DNA of 64,000 nt from Xanthomonas pisi DSM 18956 (GCF_001010415.1 NZ_JPLE01000032.1:118740-182739); one strand, 5' to 3'; numbered from the stretch's first letter, positions 51,423 to 60,567 are shown. Numbers and translations: made by a program. The notes: generated from the letters alone by a model not told the origin.

Positions 51423-52460
51423 GTGGACGTAGAAGTTTCGCCCGTCTCAAAGGCATCCAGCGAATTTCTTGAGTACCAGTACAGTGTGCTTGGTATTCAG
51501 GGATATATGCTGTCTTCAGAAGTGACCGAGATCTGCATAAATCGTCCGGGGGAAGTGTATCTGGAGACCCGCGGTGGTTGGGAGCGGGTAGAGGTGCCCA
51601 GCTTGACGTTCGAGCGTGCGCGTCAATTCTGCACAGCGGTGGTGAATGAAAGTAACACGGGTCAGCGCATTACCGACGCTGATCCGGTTGTTTCACTAAC
51701 CTTCCCCACGGGTCAGCGCGCCCAATTTGTGGTTCCTCCCGCATGTGATGCCGGTAAAGTCTCGATCACAATTCGCCTGCCCTCGAAACACACAAAAACG
51801 CTTTCTCAATATCAAGAGGATGGATTCTTCGATCAGATATTGGAGCACAGCGGAGAGATCAGTGAGCATGACAAAGAGCTTCTGATGCTTCGCCAATGCC
51901 GGCAGTATGCCGAGTTTTTCAGGCAAGCTGTTCTCTACAAGAAAAACATCGTTGTGTCTGGAGCGACCGGTAGCGGTAAAACGACCTTCATGAAGTCGCT
52001 GGTCAACCACATTCCCGGAAGCGAGCGTCTTGTGACGATCGAGGACGCGCGCGAATTGTTTATTTCGCAGCCGAATGTAGTTCATCTCCTCTACTCAAAG
52101 GGTGGGCAGAGCGCTAGCAACGTGACAGCCAAGAGCTGCATGGAGGCCTGTTTGCGCATGAAGCCTGATCGAATCATCTTGGCTGAGTTGCGCGGCGATG
52201 AAGCGTTTTATTTCATAAGAAATTGTGCATCTGGACATCCTGGATCTATTACCAGTTGTCATGCCGGTAGTCCAGAGCAGACTTGGGACCAATTGGCATT
52301 GATGGTAAAGGCTTCAGCCGAGGGTTCTGGTTTGGAGTTCAATGTGATCAAACGGTTGTTGATGATGACAATCGATGTCGTTGTCCACATTAAAGCGCAC
52401 GAAGGTCGTAGATACATCACCGGTATTGATTTCAATCCAGAGAGGAGTTTTCAGTCATGA
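51423..52460 (+). CDS. virB11: T4SS ATPase VirB11 (GTG start)
   Basis: This 345-residue hexameric traffic ATPase powers pilus assembly and substrate transfer. The N-terminal domain contains VTEICINRPGEVYLET. The nucleotide-binding domain has Walker A GATGSGKTT (about 180-188), the Asp box TIEDARELF, Walker B RIILAELRGDEA and the His box GHPGSITSCHA. The start is GTG 51423, 11 bases after virB10; a later start would cut the N-terminal domain. Confidence 0.96.
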   Translation: MDVEVSPVSKASSEFLEYQYSVLGIQGYMLSSEVTEICINRPGEVYLETRGGWERVEVPSLTFERARQFCTAVVNESNTGQRITDADPVVSLTFPTGQRAQFVVPPACDAGKVSITIRLPSKHTKTLSQYQEDGFFDQILEHSGEISEHDKELLMLRQCRQYAEFFRQAVLYKKNIVVSGATGSGKTTFMKSLVNHIPGSERLVTIEDARELFISQPNVVHLLYSKGGQSASNVTAKSCMEACLRMKPDRIILAELRGDEAFYFIRNCASGHPGSITSCHAGSPEQTWDQLALMVKASAEGSGLEFNVIKRLLMMTIDVVVHIKAHEGRRYITGIDFNPERSFQS

Positions 52461-52567
52461 TGAGAAAAAGGAGTTCGCCTTTTCCGGTCTCGACTGAATT
52501 CGCTTCAAATATTTCTTTGCGCGAATCGAAAGTCTGCTTAAATTTTGATGAAGAGAGAGGGGTGTAG
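52457..52567 (+). CDS. candidate 36-residue protein between virB11 and virB1
   Basis: A short frame starts at ATG 52457, overlapping the virB11 stop (ATGA) with GAGGAG about 10 bases upstream, and ends at TAG 52565-52567, one base before the virB1 GTG. The product begins MMRKRSSPFPVS and is basic and then acidic, with no family recognised. Placement fits translational coupling from virB11 to virB1; it may be only a spacer. Confidence 0.3.
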   Translation: MMRKRSSPFPVSTEFASNISLRESKVCLNFDEERGV

Positions 52568-52568
52568 C

Positions 52569-53513
52569 GTGCTCCCTGGAATTGAAATGATGGCATGTGG
52601 AGAAATGGCTGCTCCGCTTTCGGTGATGCAGCATGTCGTCCACGTCGAGTCCTCTCATAATCCCTATGCGATTGGGGTTGTGGGTGGCAGACTTATGCGA
52701 CAGCCGAAGAATCTGGGTGAAGCGCTTTCCACTGTTCAGATGCTCCAGGAGAAGGGCTACAACTTTTCACTGGGGCTTGCTCAAGTAAATCGCTACAATC
52801 TGTCGAAATATGGTTTGCAGTCTTATGAGCAAGCATTTCAGCAGTGCCCAAACTTGAAAGCTGGCTCCGCTATTCTTTCAGAATGCTATCAGCGATCTGG
52901 GAAAGATTGGGGGAAAGCGCTTAGCTGCTATTACTCAGGAAATTTTGTCACTGGTTTTCGGCATGGCTACGTGCAAAAAGTGTTCAACTCGATGGCACAA
53001 GCCAATGGGCAGTCGAGCGCTGCTCCTATCCCTTTGGTAGGCGAAGCGCAGAGCCAGGTCCGTCACCCGGTGAAGTCAGTCAAAGCATCACTCCAGTCGT
53101 TGCCGGATCGTCTTTTGTCACGTGTGATAGACGACCGTCTGCAGGGCGCTAACCCACTGTCTCAACAAGATGCGGCTCAGGTTTTTCCTCAAGGCGCCGC
53201 GGGCATGGAAGCCGGGTCAATGCGTTCAGATCAAGGCGGGGAACTGGGCTCGATGCCTCAAGTTCCCCGAAGCGCGGGGAGAGATGCGCAATTGGCTGAC
53301 TCAAGGCATGCAAACTCTTCACGATCGCCCAATGGCTCCCAAGCATCTCCAAATATCTCGAGTGACGGAGAGGTTGCCGTATTGATGAGTTCACGGGTAC
53401 CGGTGATACTAGGTGCTCCTCAAAAGCAGGCCGCCCCAAACAAGCCAGCTCCTGCAGCCGCCCCTTCACAGCAGCAAAGCGTGAAAGTAGGGGATGCGGC
53501 GTTTGTTTTCTAG
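52569..53513 (+). CDS. virB1: T4SS lytic transglycosylase VirB1
   Basis: This 314-residue protein has an SLT-type transglycosylase domain: catalytic Glu27 in VVHVESSHNPYAIG, LGLAQVNRYNLSKYG and CYYSGNFVTGFRHGY. The domain opens local gaps in peptidoglycan for the machine. GTG 52569 after GAGAGAGGGG is preferred; in-frame TTG 52545 and ATG 52548 add 7-8 residues. No clear signal peptide is visible. The C-terminal 130 residues are Ser/Pro/Ala/Gln-rich and low complexity. Confidence 0.9.
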   Translation: MLPGIEMMACGEMAAPLSVMQHVVHVESSHNPYAIGVVGGRLMRQPKNLGEALSTVQMLQEKGYNFSLGLAQVNRYNLSKYGLQSYEQAFQQCPNLKAGSAILSECYQRSGKDWGKALSCYYSGNFVTGFRHGYVQKVFNSMAQANGQSSAAPIPLVGEAQSQVRHPVKSVKASLQSLPDRLLSRVIDDRLQGANPLSQQDAAQVFPQGAAGMEAGSMRSDQGGELGSMPQVPRSAGRDAQLADSRHANSSRSPNGSQASPNISSDGEVAVLMSSRVPVILGAPQKQAAPNKPAPAAAPSQQQSVKVGDAAFVF

Positions 53514-53575
53514 CCTCCGGCATGGCCGATCCGGTAGGTGCACCACCATGTTGGGCCTTAATAAGGAGATTTACA

Positions 53576-53968
53576 ATGAAGCATGCCAAACTCACTTCCC
53601 CCGAGATCCAGCGCACAGCAAAAACCGTTTTCAAGTCTGCAATATTTGTAGCGGCCTTGTCTGCATCCTCAGCTTTCGCGCAAAATTTTGGTGGCACCGA
53701 TACAAAGACCTGTGAATTTTTTACAAGTATCACTGGGCTTCTTAACATCGCCTCCATTGCAGTGGTTACCATTGCAGTGATTTTTGCAGGTTATCAAATC
53801 GCATTTGCACACAAGCGGATTGGTGATGTGGCGCCGATCTTGATCGGTGGTGTTCTGATCGGAGCAGCTGGGCAGATTGCCCGCATGCTGTTGGGTACGG
53901 GGGCTGGTGGCTCCTGCGGAGCGGTGAACGCTTTTGTCACCCACAGCCTGCCTTTCTTGACCGCCTGA
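53576..53968 (+). CDS. virB2: T4SS major pilin VirB2
   Basis: This 130-residue propilin has a long signal peptide (SAIFVAALSASSAFAQ, cleavage near residue 36), then a mature part with two hydrophobic helices (ITGLLNIASIAVVTIAVIFAGY and GVLIGAAGQIARMLLG) separated by the basic loop AHKRIGDVAP, the VirB2 pattern. ATG 53576 has a TAAGGAGAT site. Confidence 0.93.
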   Translation: MKHAKLTSPEIQRTAKTVFKSAIFVAALSASSAFAQNFGGTDTKTCEFFTSITGLLNIASIAVVTIAVIFAGYQIAFAHKRIGDVAPILIGGVLIGAAGQIARMLLGTGAGGSCGAVNAFVTHSLPFLTA

Positions 53969-53969
53969 C

Positions 53970-54272
53970 ATGAAGAAAAACGTCGTCTTCCGCGGTTGCA
54001 CCAGGCCCGCAATGTTTTTGGGGGTGCCTTATGTTCCGTTTTTTATCGGTGCAGGCGGGACGCTGGTTTTTTCCATGTATACAAATTTGCTATATCTTTT
54101 TCTCATTCCCGTCATTATTTTCATAATGCGCCAAATGGCGCGGCGTGATGAGATGATATTTCGCCTGTTAGGGTTGCGGTGGCAGTTCAAATTCAGAGTC
54201 AGGAATGTGCGCGCCAATTCAGGAAAATGGATTTTTTCACCCAACAGTTATCGGAAAAGCCCGCCACCGTGA
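53970..54272 (+). CDS. virB3: T4SS membrane protein VirB3
   Basis: This 100-residue protein begins MKKNVVFRGCTRPAMFLGVPYVPF, the VirB3 signature, with two adjacent membrane helices followed by a basic C-terminal tail. VirB3 works with VirB4 at the inner membrane. It starts directly after the virB2 stop (TGACATG). Confidence 0.93.
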   Translation: MKKNVVFRGCTRPAMFLGVPYVPFFIGAGGTLVFSMYTNLLYLFLIPVIIFIMRQMARRDEMIFRLLGLRWQFKFRVRNVRANSGKWIFSPNSYRKSPPP

Positions 54273-54299
54273 AATCGGTAGGCTTTTGATAGTCTAGGG

Positions 54300-54321
54300 G
54301 TCGGCGTCGCAAGACGCCGAC
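54300..54321 (+). promoter_or_regulatory. hairpin between virB3 and virB4
   Basis: GTCGGCGTC / GACGCCGAC is a perfect 9-bp stem with a GCAA (GNRA-type) loop, 45 bases before virB4. No T tract follows directly. It may adjust relative output of virB2-virB3 and virB4 by transcript processing or protection. Confidence 0.45.
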
Positions 54322-54365
54322 TTCCTCGTATTTTCAGGATTACCCACAGGGGTCAGGTCAAGCTG

Positions 54366-56798
54366 ATGTTCAACCCAGATACTTCCATAAGCGAATTCAT
54401 TCCTTTCTCGTCTCACGTTGCGACGAATGTAGTCAAGACGACTGGGGGCGACTATCTGCTGACATGGCACTTGGAAGGTTTGCCGTTTGTTGGTCGTGAT
54501 GAATGGGAGCTTGAACATCGGCACAATACCTTTAATAGGTTACTTCAGACCTTGCGGGCGCCAGATTTCGTAAATGTTGCTTTCTGGGTGCATGACGTGC
54601 GGCGTAGAAGAAAGCTGACGCAGAAAGGCAGCTACAGTAATTTGTTCAACCATCAATTATCTGAAAAATATTTTGAAATGTTGTCGTCGCAGCGGCTCAT
54701 GCAGAATGAGCTCTACCTGACGATGCTTTATCGGCCCATGGTTGCCGGTAAGCGATTCGCAGAGAAGTCTAAAGACATCAAACGGTTGCAGGCTGCCCAG
54801 GAACAGGCAGTGGCGAAATTGATTGAGCTCGCTGGCAACGTCGAGGCGGTCATTCGTGACTATGCTCCTTATCGCCTCGGTATCTATGAAGCAAAGAACG
54901 GAGTGGTCTTTTCAGAGACCCTTGAATTCTTTGCTTATCTTATCAACAGAATTGATGAGCCGGTTCCCGTTCTGACGGCGCCGGTCAATGAATACTTGCC
55001 TGTCAGTCGGCACATGTTTTCGTCCAAAAGTGGCGATTACGTGATCAATACTCCCAACGGCGTTAACCATTTTGGCGCGCTTTTGAATGTCAAAGAATAT
55101 GCCGAGGGCACATATCCAGGGATCTTGAATGGTCTGAAGTACCTGGATTTCGAGTATGTGATTACGCATTCCTTTAGTCCGATTGGACGTCAGGATGCTC
55201 TGCGCGTACTAGACCGCACGAAGGGCATGATGATCTCCTCTGGAGATAAAGCTGTTAGCCAGATCATAGAGCTGGATATGGCGATGGACCAGATTGCCTC
55301 CGGTAATTTTGTCCTTGGCGAATATCATTTCACGATGGCTGTCTATGCGGACAGTCAGGACTCTTTGACGCAAAATATCGCTGCCACGCGCGCGGAACTG
55401 TCGAACGGTGGATTTGTTTCTGCAAAGGAAGATCTTGCAGTCGCATCATCGTTCTATTCGCAGCTGCCGGGCAACTGGCGGTATCGCACACGCATTGCCA
55501 ATGTCAGCTCATTGAATTTTCTCGGTTTGTCTCCGCTTCATAATTTTGCGACGGGAAAGCGAAACAATAATCCCTGGGGAGATTGTGTCACCACGCTCCA
55601 GACCACGAATGGTCAGCCTTACTTTTTCAACTTTCACGCGACTCACCCAGGTGAAAACTCGCTCGGAGAGAAGGCGATCGCCAATACAATGGTGATTGGT
55701 AAGTCTGGTACGGGCAAGACCGCGCTTATCAATTTTTTGCTGAGTCAGGTTCAAAAATATGAGCCTGCGCCGACAATTTTCTTCTTCGACAAAGATCGCG
55801 GTGCCGAAATCTTTGTGCGTGCCTGCGGTGGTAATTACCTGGCGCTCGATAACGGGATGCCTACCGGTTTCAATCCATTTCAATGCGAGAGAAATGAAAG
55901 TAATGTTCAATTCTTAGCGGATTTGATCAAGGTGTTGGCGGGCAAGCGTGAATACAGTTCGCGAGAGGAGGAGGACATCTTCCGGGCTGTGGAAAACATC
56001 CTAGACACACCAATGCATCTGCGCAGCATGACTAATTTCCAAAAAAGCTTGCCCAATATGGGAGATGACGGCTTGTTCGCGCGTATGCGCCGATGGACCT
56101 CCGGTAACTCTCTTGGATGGGTGTTTGATAATCCTGTCGATACCATCGATTTGTCCCGAGCCAATATTATTGGTTTCGACTATACGGACGTCATCGATAA
56201 TCCTGAAGTGCGTGTGCCAGTGATTAATTATTTGCTCCACAAGCTGGAAACGCTGATCGATGGGCGTCCGCTGATCTACGTCATGGATGAGTTTTGGAAA
56301 ATTCTTGATGGCGGCGGTGCCTTGAAGGAGTTCGCGAAAAACAAGCAAAAGACCATCCGTAAGCAGAACGGCTTAGGTATTTTCGCGACTCAAAGCCCGG
56401 AAGACGCACTGAAAAGCGATATCTCGGCTGCGCTGATCGAGCAGACAGCGACGTTGATCCTTCTGCCTAATCCCAACGCGGATCGCGAGGATTACATCAA
56501 CGGGTTGAAGTTGAGCGAGGCGGAGTATCAGGTTGTGATTGGGTTGGACGAGCGCTCACGCTGTTTCCTCGTCAAGCAAGGGCACGCTTCCAGCGTCTGC
56601 CAGCTCAACCTGCGTGGAATGGACGATGCGTTGGCGGTTATTTCAGCATCCACTGACAATATTGAGATCATGCATACTTCGGTTAACGATGCGGCCGCTC
56701 GGCTGCACGTGTCCGCCAACGATGTACCTCCAGAAGAATGGCTTCCGGCGTTTTACGAAAATAGAAAGGGTTCTGGTAAAAGAAAAGCAGTGGTTTAG
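54366..56798 (+). CDS. virB4: T4SS ATPase VirB4
   Basis: This 810-residue ATPase is the largest energising subunit, at the inner-membrane base of the machine. The N-terminal CagE/TrbE-like domain covers about 1-400 (SSHVATNVVKTTGGDYLLTWHLEG at the start). Walker A is MVIGKSGTGKTALINFLL (about 442-459), and Walker B is YVMDEFWKIL (about 637-646). IFATQSPEDALKSDIS is conserved in the family. Spacing to virB5 is 69 bases to the start chosen here. Confidence 0.96.
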   Translation: MFNPDTSISEFIPFSSHVATNVVKTTGGDYLLTWHLEGLPFVGRDEWELEHRHNTFNRLLQTLRAPDFVNVAFWVHDVRRRRKLTQKGSYSNLFNHQLSEKYFEMLSSQRLMQNELYLTMLYRPMVAGKRFAEKSKDIKRLQAAQEQAVAKLIELAGNVEAVIRDYAPYRLGIYEAKNGVVFSETLEFFAYLINRIDEPVPVLTAPVNEYLPVSRHMFSSKSGDYVINTPNGVNHFGALLNVKEYAEGTYPGILNGLKYLDFEYVITHSFSPIGRQDALRVLDRTKGMMISSGDKAVSQIIELDMAMDQIASGNFVLGEYHFTMAVYADSQDSLTQNIAATRAELSNGGFVSAKEDLAVASSFYSQLPGNWRYRTRIANVSSLNFLGLSPLHNFATGKRNNNPWGDCVTTLQTTNGQPYFFNFHATHPGENSLGEKAIANTMVIGKSGTGKTALINFLLSQVQKYEPAPTIFFFDKDRGAEIFVRACGGNYLALDNGMPTGFNPFQCERNESNVQFLADLIKVLAGKREYSSREEEDIFRAVENILDTPMHLRSMTNFQKSLPNMGDDGLFARMRRWTSGNSLGWVFDNPVDTIDLSRANIIGFDYTDVIDNPEVRVPVINYLLHKLETLIDGRPLIYVMDEFWKILDGGGALKEFAKNKQKTIRKQNGLGIFATQSPEDALKSDISAALIEQTATLILLPNPNADREDYINGLKLSEAEYQVVIGLDERSRCFLVKQGHASSVCQLNLRGMDDALAVISASTDNIEIMHTSVNDAAARLHVSANDVPPEEWLPAFYENRKGSGKRKAVV

Positions 56799-56867
56799 AA
56801 TGTGATCGGTCTTTTGAAGCTCTATTTTGTCACTGTTATCGCAACTATGAATGCTAGGAGAACTTCC

Positions 56868-57641
56868 ATGAGTCGTCAGTTGAAAGTTGGATTTCCAAAA
56901 CTAAAAGCCCGGATTTTGGCTGTTTCCTTGTATGCCAGTCTCGGCCTGACCTTGGTGCCGCTTAACGCTGGAGCTACTGGCGTTCCTGTTATAGACGTGG
57001 CTGCGATTGGAGAGTCCATTAAGAATATGCTTGCCACCGTACAACAGTGGGGAGTGGAGTACACCCAATACACTGAACAATTTCAGCTGCTTCAGCAAAA
57101 CCTGGTTCAGTTGCAGTCTATGATTAATACGTTCGGACTGCCGAGTGGCGTCAAACTTGAGCCGGTGTCGCCTAATTTTGGATTCGAGCGTTGCGGCAGC
57201 GGTATCAGCTTTAGCATGTCGTCTATCACGAGCATGCTAAGTAGTTCTACCGGATTTGCGAATAGTAATCCGCGCGAGCAACAAAAGCAGCTTTGTGTGG
57301 CTATTCAGTATATGAAGAATCAACGCTATAACTACGTTGTTGGTTTTCTGGCTGAAACTATGCCGACCATGGATCAGAGCTTGAACAAGCTGATGTCCCT
57401 TCGCAATTTCAGTGCGAAGCCAGGTGATCTTAATGCTTCCATGTATTCTCTGAATGATACGAATACGCGCATGACAAAGACTTTTGAGCAAGTGAATAAT
57501 CAAGTCAAGGGTTATGACACATATATCGCCGCGTTGGAAGATAATCAGCGCGCACTTACGCAAGATATGTTGCGTGGGAAGCAGAGTATATTGGGCACTG
57601 TTGTGAAAACTGCCGCTCTTGCTAAAGCGCTTGAAGACTAG
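56868..57641 (+). CDS. virB5: T4SS minor pilin VirB5
   Basis: This 257-residue exported protein has a signal peptide (ILAVSLYASLGLTLVPLNAGATG) and a largely helical mature part (GESIKNMLATVQQWGVEYTQYTEQFQLL; two cysteines at about 110 and 147), as in VirB5. ATG 56868 with AGGAG 7 bases upstream is preferred; a GTG at 56802 after the virB4 stop and an ATG at 56847 are in frame but poorly supported. VirB5 is thought to cap the pilus. Confidence 0.85.
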   Translation: MSRQLKVGFPKLKARILAVSLYASLGLTLVPLNAGATGVPVIDVAAIGESIKNMLATVQQWGVEYTQYTEQFQLLQQNLVQLQSMINTFGLPSGVKLEPVSPNFGFERCGSGISFSMSSITSMLSSSTGFANSNPREQQKQLCVAIQYMKNQRYNYVVGFLAETMPTMDQSLNKLMSLRNFSAKPGDLNASMYSLNDTNTRMTKTFEQVNNQVKGYDTYIAALEDNQRALTQDMLRGKQSILGTVVKTAALAKALED

Positions 57642-57697
57642 TAGGTGGAGTTGTCAGGATGTTCGTCGTTGCCCGAATCGTTGATTGAGGTGTTGTA

Positions 57698-58873
57698 ATG
57701 GCAAATGGAATTTCAAATTTTGGGCAATGGATGAATAATCTGAGTGTGCAGGCACTCAGTCCTTATCCGGGTGTCTCGTCGGTCGGTGACTTCGTCTTCT
57801 ATCGCCAGATCATGAGTTATCTGACGAATAGAATTTCCGACTTCGAAGCGGATCTTCTGGGGCGTTTTACACTCTGGGTTTCAGGCGTTGCAATGATCGT
57901 GTTGACGATCTGGGTGATGATCCAGGGCTTCAACATGATCACAGGCCGTAGTCGGGAGTCGATGGCCGCATTCATCGTGACGATGTGTAAAAGCGCGTTG
58001 ATTGTGGCGATTGCGGCTTCGATCGGCATGTCCAGTCCCTTCATCCAGAAGTTCGTCAACGACGATGTGAAGAAGGAGATCGCCTATGCGATCACGGGCG
58101 AAAACAAGACGCCGGAAGACCAGGTAGACGAGAGCCTGGGATGGATGCAGGTCGCTCTGTCCAGCATCGACGTGCTCGACGTTGTACAAGATCCTACACT
58201 GGACTCGCAGAAGTCCCGTGCGATGTGGATGGTTGGTGTTGGGACTGGCGGCCCAGCTGTTGTGGCTGGTTCCATGATGCTGCTCTATCGCATCGCGATG
58301 GCACTGTTCGTTGGCTTTGGGCCATTGTTCATTCTCTGTCTGCTATTTGAACAAACGAAATCACTATTCCAACGTTGGCTCTTCTATGGAATTGGGACCT
58401 TTTTCTCCATGTCCGTGCTGGCAGTCATGACATCCATTGCTTTGGACATGGTCACTAAAGTGTCCATGGCCTTCTGGGGGTCTTCGCTGCTGGGCTCCGT
58501 GTTGGGCCAGGATTTTACATCGGGAATCAGTAGCCAAGCGTTGCAGCAGGGCGGCATGGGCTTGATTCTGACCACACTAATCCTGACTGCACCTCCGATG
58601 GCTGCGATGTTCTTCCAGGGCACGCTTGGCGCATTTACACCATATGCGGCAATGGGGGCGGCGACTGGGGCTTCGGGTGCTGCGAGCCGTCCGGGCCCGC
58701 AGGGGCAGCCGCCAGGTTCATATGGATATATGCCGCCTCAGAATGAGGTGGAGAGAAGTCAGCAAACTAGTCAACCCTCCTCAAGTTTACCAACAGTAAG
58801 AACGGGAACTCCGCAAAGTTCTCCAACAGTGCTAGCAGGTACCAGAGGCCAAGCTTCTTCGGATAATACCTAA
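57698..58873 (+). CDS. virB6: T4SS polytopic inner-membrane protein VirB6 (intact copy)
   Basis: This 391-residue protein is the membrane channel component linking VirD4/VirB11 substrates to the core. Hydrophobic segments lie at about 62-82, 95-118, 185-250 and 285-312. Codon 202 onward (from 58301) is the part repeated downstream: LFVGFGPLFILCLLFEQTKS to PPMAAMFFQGTLGAFTPYAAM. The last 65 residues (after GPQGQPPGSYGY) are a Pro/Gly/Ser/Gln/Thr tail that differs in each copy. Bases 58300-58713 match 59997-60410 with only a few changes. A DUF4189 gene follows. Confidence 0.93.
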   Translation: MANGISNFGQWMNNLSVQALSPYPGVSSVGDFVFYRQIMSYLTNRISDFEADLLGRFTLWVSGVAMIVLTIWVMIQGFNMITGRSRESMAAFIVTMCKSALIVAIAASIGMSSPFIQKFVNDDVKKEIAYAITGENKTPEDQVDESLGWMQVALSSIDVLDVVQDPTLDSQKSRAMWMVGVGTGGPAVVAGSMMLLYRIAMALFVGFGPLFILCLLFEQTKSLFQRWLFYGIGTFFSMSVLAVMTSIALDMVTKVSMAFWGSSLLGSVLGQDFTSGISSQALQQGGMGLILTTLILTAPPMAAMFFQGTLGAFTPYAAMGAATGASGAASRPGPQGQPPGSYGYMPPQNEVERSQQTSQPSSSLPTVRTGTPQSSPTVLAGTRGQASSDNT

Positions 58874-58890
58874 AGAATTCCACTTACTTG

Positions 58891-59442
58891 ATGGTGACGC
58901 TGATGAGATTTTCTTTGGCTAAAAGCGGTGGTTTCGCTTTTCTCTTTTTGGTGTGCAATTTCACCTTCGATGGTATTGCTGAAGCTCAGACCGCCTGTCC
59001 AATAGGAACTGCTGCAGGTAGTGCAACATGTGGGCCAGCGCCTTCGTCTTCTACTGGTTATGCTTCGAGCCAAGAAATTCCTGCTCCTCGTGCTGTTCCC
59101 CTAGGCCGCTGGATCAAAACGTGGGGCGCGATTGCAAGTTCTCCCACTAGTGGTTCAGGTGCATCGGTTGGGAAGCTCTCAAAAAAAGAAGCGGAAATAG
59201 AAGCCTTGGCGCGTTGTTCCGAAGGTGGGGAGAAAGATTGTACCATCGCTCTTTCTTACAGGAATCAATGTGTTGCATATGCTTTTCCAAAATCTAGACT
59301 AGGCAAAAGTGCTGTCGTCAGCGAAAGATCTGTAGAAATAGCTAGTTCAAAAGCAATATCACTCTGCGAGAAAACACACGAAAGAGGTGGTTGCAGTATA
59401 ATTTATTCTGCTTGTTCTGAGCAGATTTTTGAAAGATTCTGA
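58891..59442 (+). CDS. exported DUF4189 protein, paralog A
   Basis: This 183-residue protein has a signal peptide (FAFLFLVCNFTFDGIAEA, then QTACPIG). The mature N-terminus CPIGTAAGSATCGP is shared by all paralogs here; a Ser/Pro linker is followed by a DUF4189 domain (WIKTWGAIASS; EALARCSEGGEKDC; SYRNQCVAYAF; IIYSACSEQIFERF) with six cysteines suited to disulfides. It lies 17 bases after virB6. Its location in or beyond the periplasm suggests a link to the T4SS; the biochemical role is unknown. In-frame TTG 58888 and ATG 58903 are other starts. Confidence 0.8.
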   Translation: MVTLMRFSLAKSGGFAFLFLVCNFTFDGIAEAQTACPIGTAAGSATCGPAPSSSTGYASSQEIPAPRAVPLGRWIKTWGAIASSPTSGSGASVGKLSKKEAEIEALARCSEGGEKDCTIALSYRNQCVAYAFPKSRLGKSAVVSERSVEIASSKAISLCEKTHERGGCSIIYSACSEQIFERF

Positions 59443-59535
59443 AGCTTAGATAGGCTGGCTGAGGTTAGGGGCTTAGGTGGCCAGAATAATCGAAGTGAAA
59501 TTTTCTATTGAAATACATCCATGGTGGAGAGTGTA

Positions 59536-59835
59536 ATGAAATTTTTCCTACTTTGCGTATTCTCATTAATGACTGTGAGTGCTTCAGCTGAAGCTGGTGA
59601 TGCTTGTGCGACTCTAATGTGTATGTCTGGCAAGCTAGTAGGGGCCAACACCGGTAAAAGTTGCGCTGAGCCGATGACTGATTACTTTAAGATAGTTCGT
59701 TTTGATCGTCACGGTTACAGTGCGAACAAGACCAGGGATGCCCGTCAATCGTATCTAGACTCCTGCAGCTCCGAGACTAGCGGTGAAGGCAAACGAATCA
59801 ACGAAAAATTTGGCACGATGCGGTTGGGTTTCTAA
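59536..59835 (+). CDS. TrbM-family exported protein, copy a
   Basis: This 99-residue protein has a signal peptide (MKFFLLCVFSLMTVSASAEA) and a TrbM/KikA-type core: CATLMCMSGKLVGANTGKSC, DYFKIVRFDRHGY and ARQSYLDSCSSETSGEG, with four cysteines after the signal. TrbM-like proteins are found in conjugation loci. ATG 59536 has GGAGAG 4 bases upstream; ATG 59521 is weaker. From 59623 on it is almost identical in DNA to the second copy at 62193-62492, while the signal peptide region differs. Confidence 0.8.
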   Translation: MKFFLLCVFSLMTVSASAEAGDACATLMCMSGKLVGANTGKSCAEPMTDYFKIVRFDRHGYSANKTRDARQSYLDSCSSETSGEGKRINEKFGTMRLGF

Positions 59836-60350
59836 TTTACTTTCAGTTCGGATGGATTGGGTAAGAAGTCAATAGGTATTGCTACGTCCATCGGCTTCGG
59901 AGCCTAGGCTCCAAAGCCGATGGACGTAGCTCTTTGATAGCGCACCCGGTGCGTTTGCTCCCTGCGCGGCAATGGGAGCACCGCAGGGCGCTCGTGGGCA
60001 CTGTTCGTTGGCTTTGGGCCATTGTTCATTCTCTGTTTGCTATTTGAACAAACGAAATCACTATTCCAACGTTGGCTCTTCTATGGAATTGGGACCTTCT
60101 TCTCCATGTCCGTGCTGGCAGTCATGACATCCATTGCTTTGGACATGGTCACCAAAGTGTCCATGGCCTTCTGGGGGTCTTCGCTGCTGGGCTCCGTGTT
60201 GGGCCAGGATTTTACCTCGGGAATCAGTAGCCAAGCGTTGCAGCAAGGCGGCATGGGCTTGATTCTGACCACACTAATCCTGACTGCACCTCCGATGGCT
60301 GCGATGTTCTTCCAGGGCACGCTTGGCGCATTTACACCATATGCGGCAAT
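59623..60350 (+). repeat. conserved cassette module, copy 1 (trbM 3' part + spacer + virB6 core)
   Basis: This 728-bp block matches 62280-63007 at a constant offset of 2657 with no insertions or deletions and only scattered substitutions by eye. It spans the last two thirds of trbM, a 160-base spacer with a 50-bp palindrome, and the virB6 membrane core. Sequence on both sides differs between the two copies, so these are the borders of the shared module. Confidence 0.9.
59881..59930. repeat. 50-bp near-perfect palindrome, copy 1
   Basis: GCTACGTCCATCGGCTT...AAGCCGATGGACGTAGC centred on GGAGCCTAGGCTCC, with one mismatched pair (C opposite A). The copy at 62538-62587 is its exact reverse complement over all 50 bases. 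It lies between trbM and the truncated virB6 and can form a cruciform or a strong RNA hairpin. Smaller dyads (GCTCCC/GGGAGC, CCCTGCG/CGCAGGG) follow up to 59989. Confidence 0.9.
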
Positions 60351-60567
60351 GGGGGCGGCGACTGGGGCTTCGGGTGCTGCGAGCCGTCCGGGCCCGCAGG
60401 GGCAGCCGCCTGGATCTTATGGTTATGCTCCAACCGTGCCGGCTGATACCGGAAGGGAAAATTCAAACGGGGGTACCAGAGTGTCGAATCCAGGGCCGCG
60501 TATTCTTGGCAATTCAAATAGCGAAATGATAGCAGGTGCTAAGGGAGCTCATCAGGACCGAGTTTAG
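59998..60567 (+). pseudogene. truncated virB6 cassette 2 (core + alternative tail, no start)
   Basis: Homology to virB6 starts abruptly at codon 202 (GCACTGTTCGTTGG). The frame is open to 60567, but upstream it only reaches a TAG at 59938-59940 and offers no ATG or GTG; TTG 60022 has no ribosome site. The core is almost identical to virB6, including the frame, up to GQPPGSYGY, after which the tail is different (APTVPADTGRENSNGG...). An undecayed frame without a start suggests a silent donor cassette or a recent duplication. Confidence 0.85.

Noticed and set aside
60022..60567. Reading the truncated virB6 copies as independent short genes starting at TTG 60022 and TTG 62679
   Set aside because: The TTG codons lie inside a conserved membrane segment without ribosome sites, and homology extends 24 bases further upstream to a sharp border, so truncation is the better explanation.
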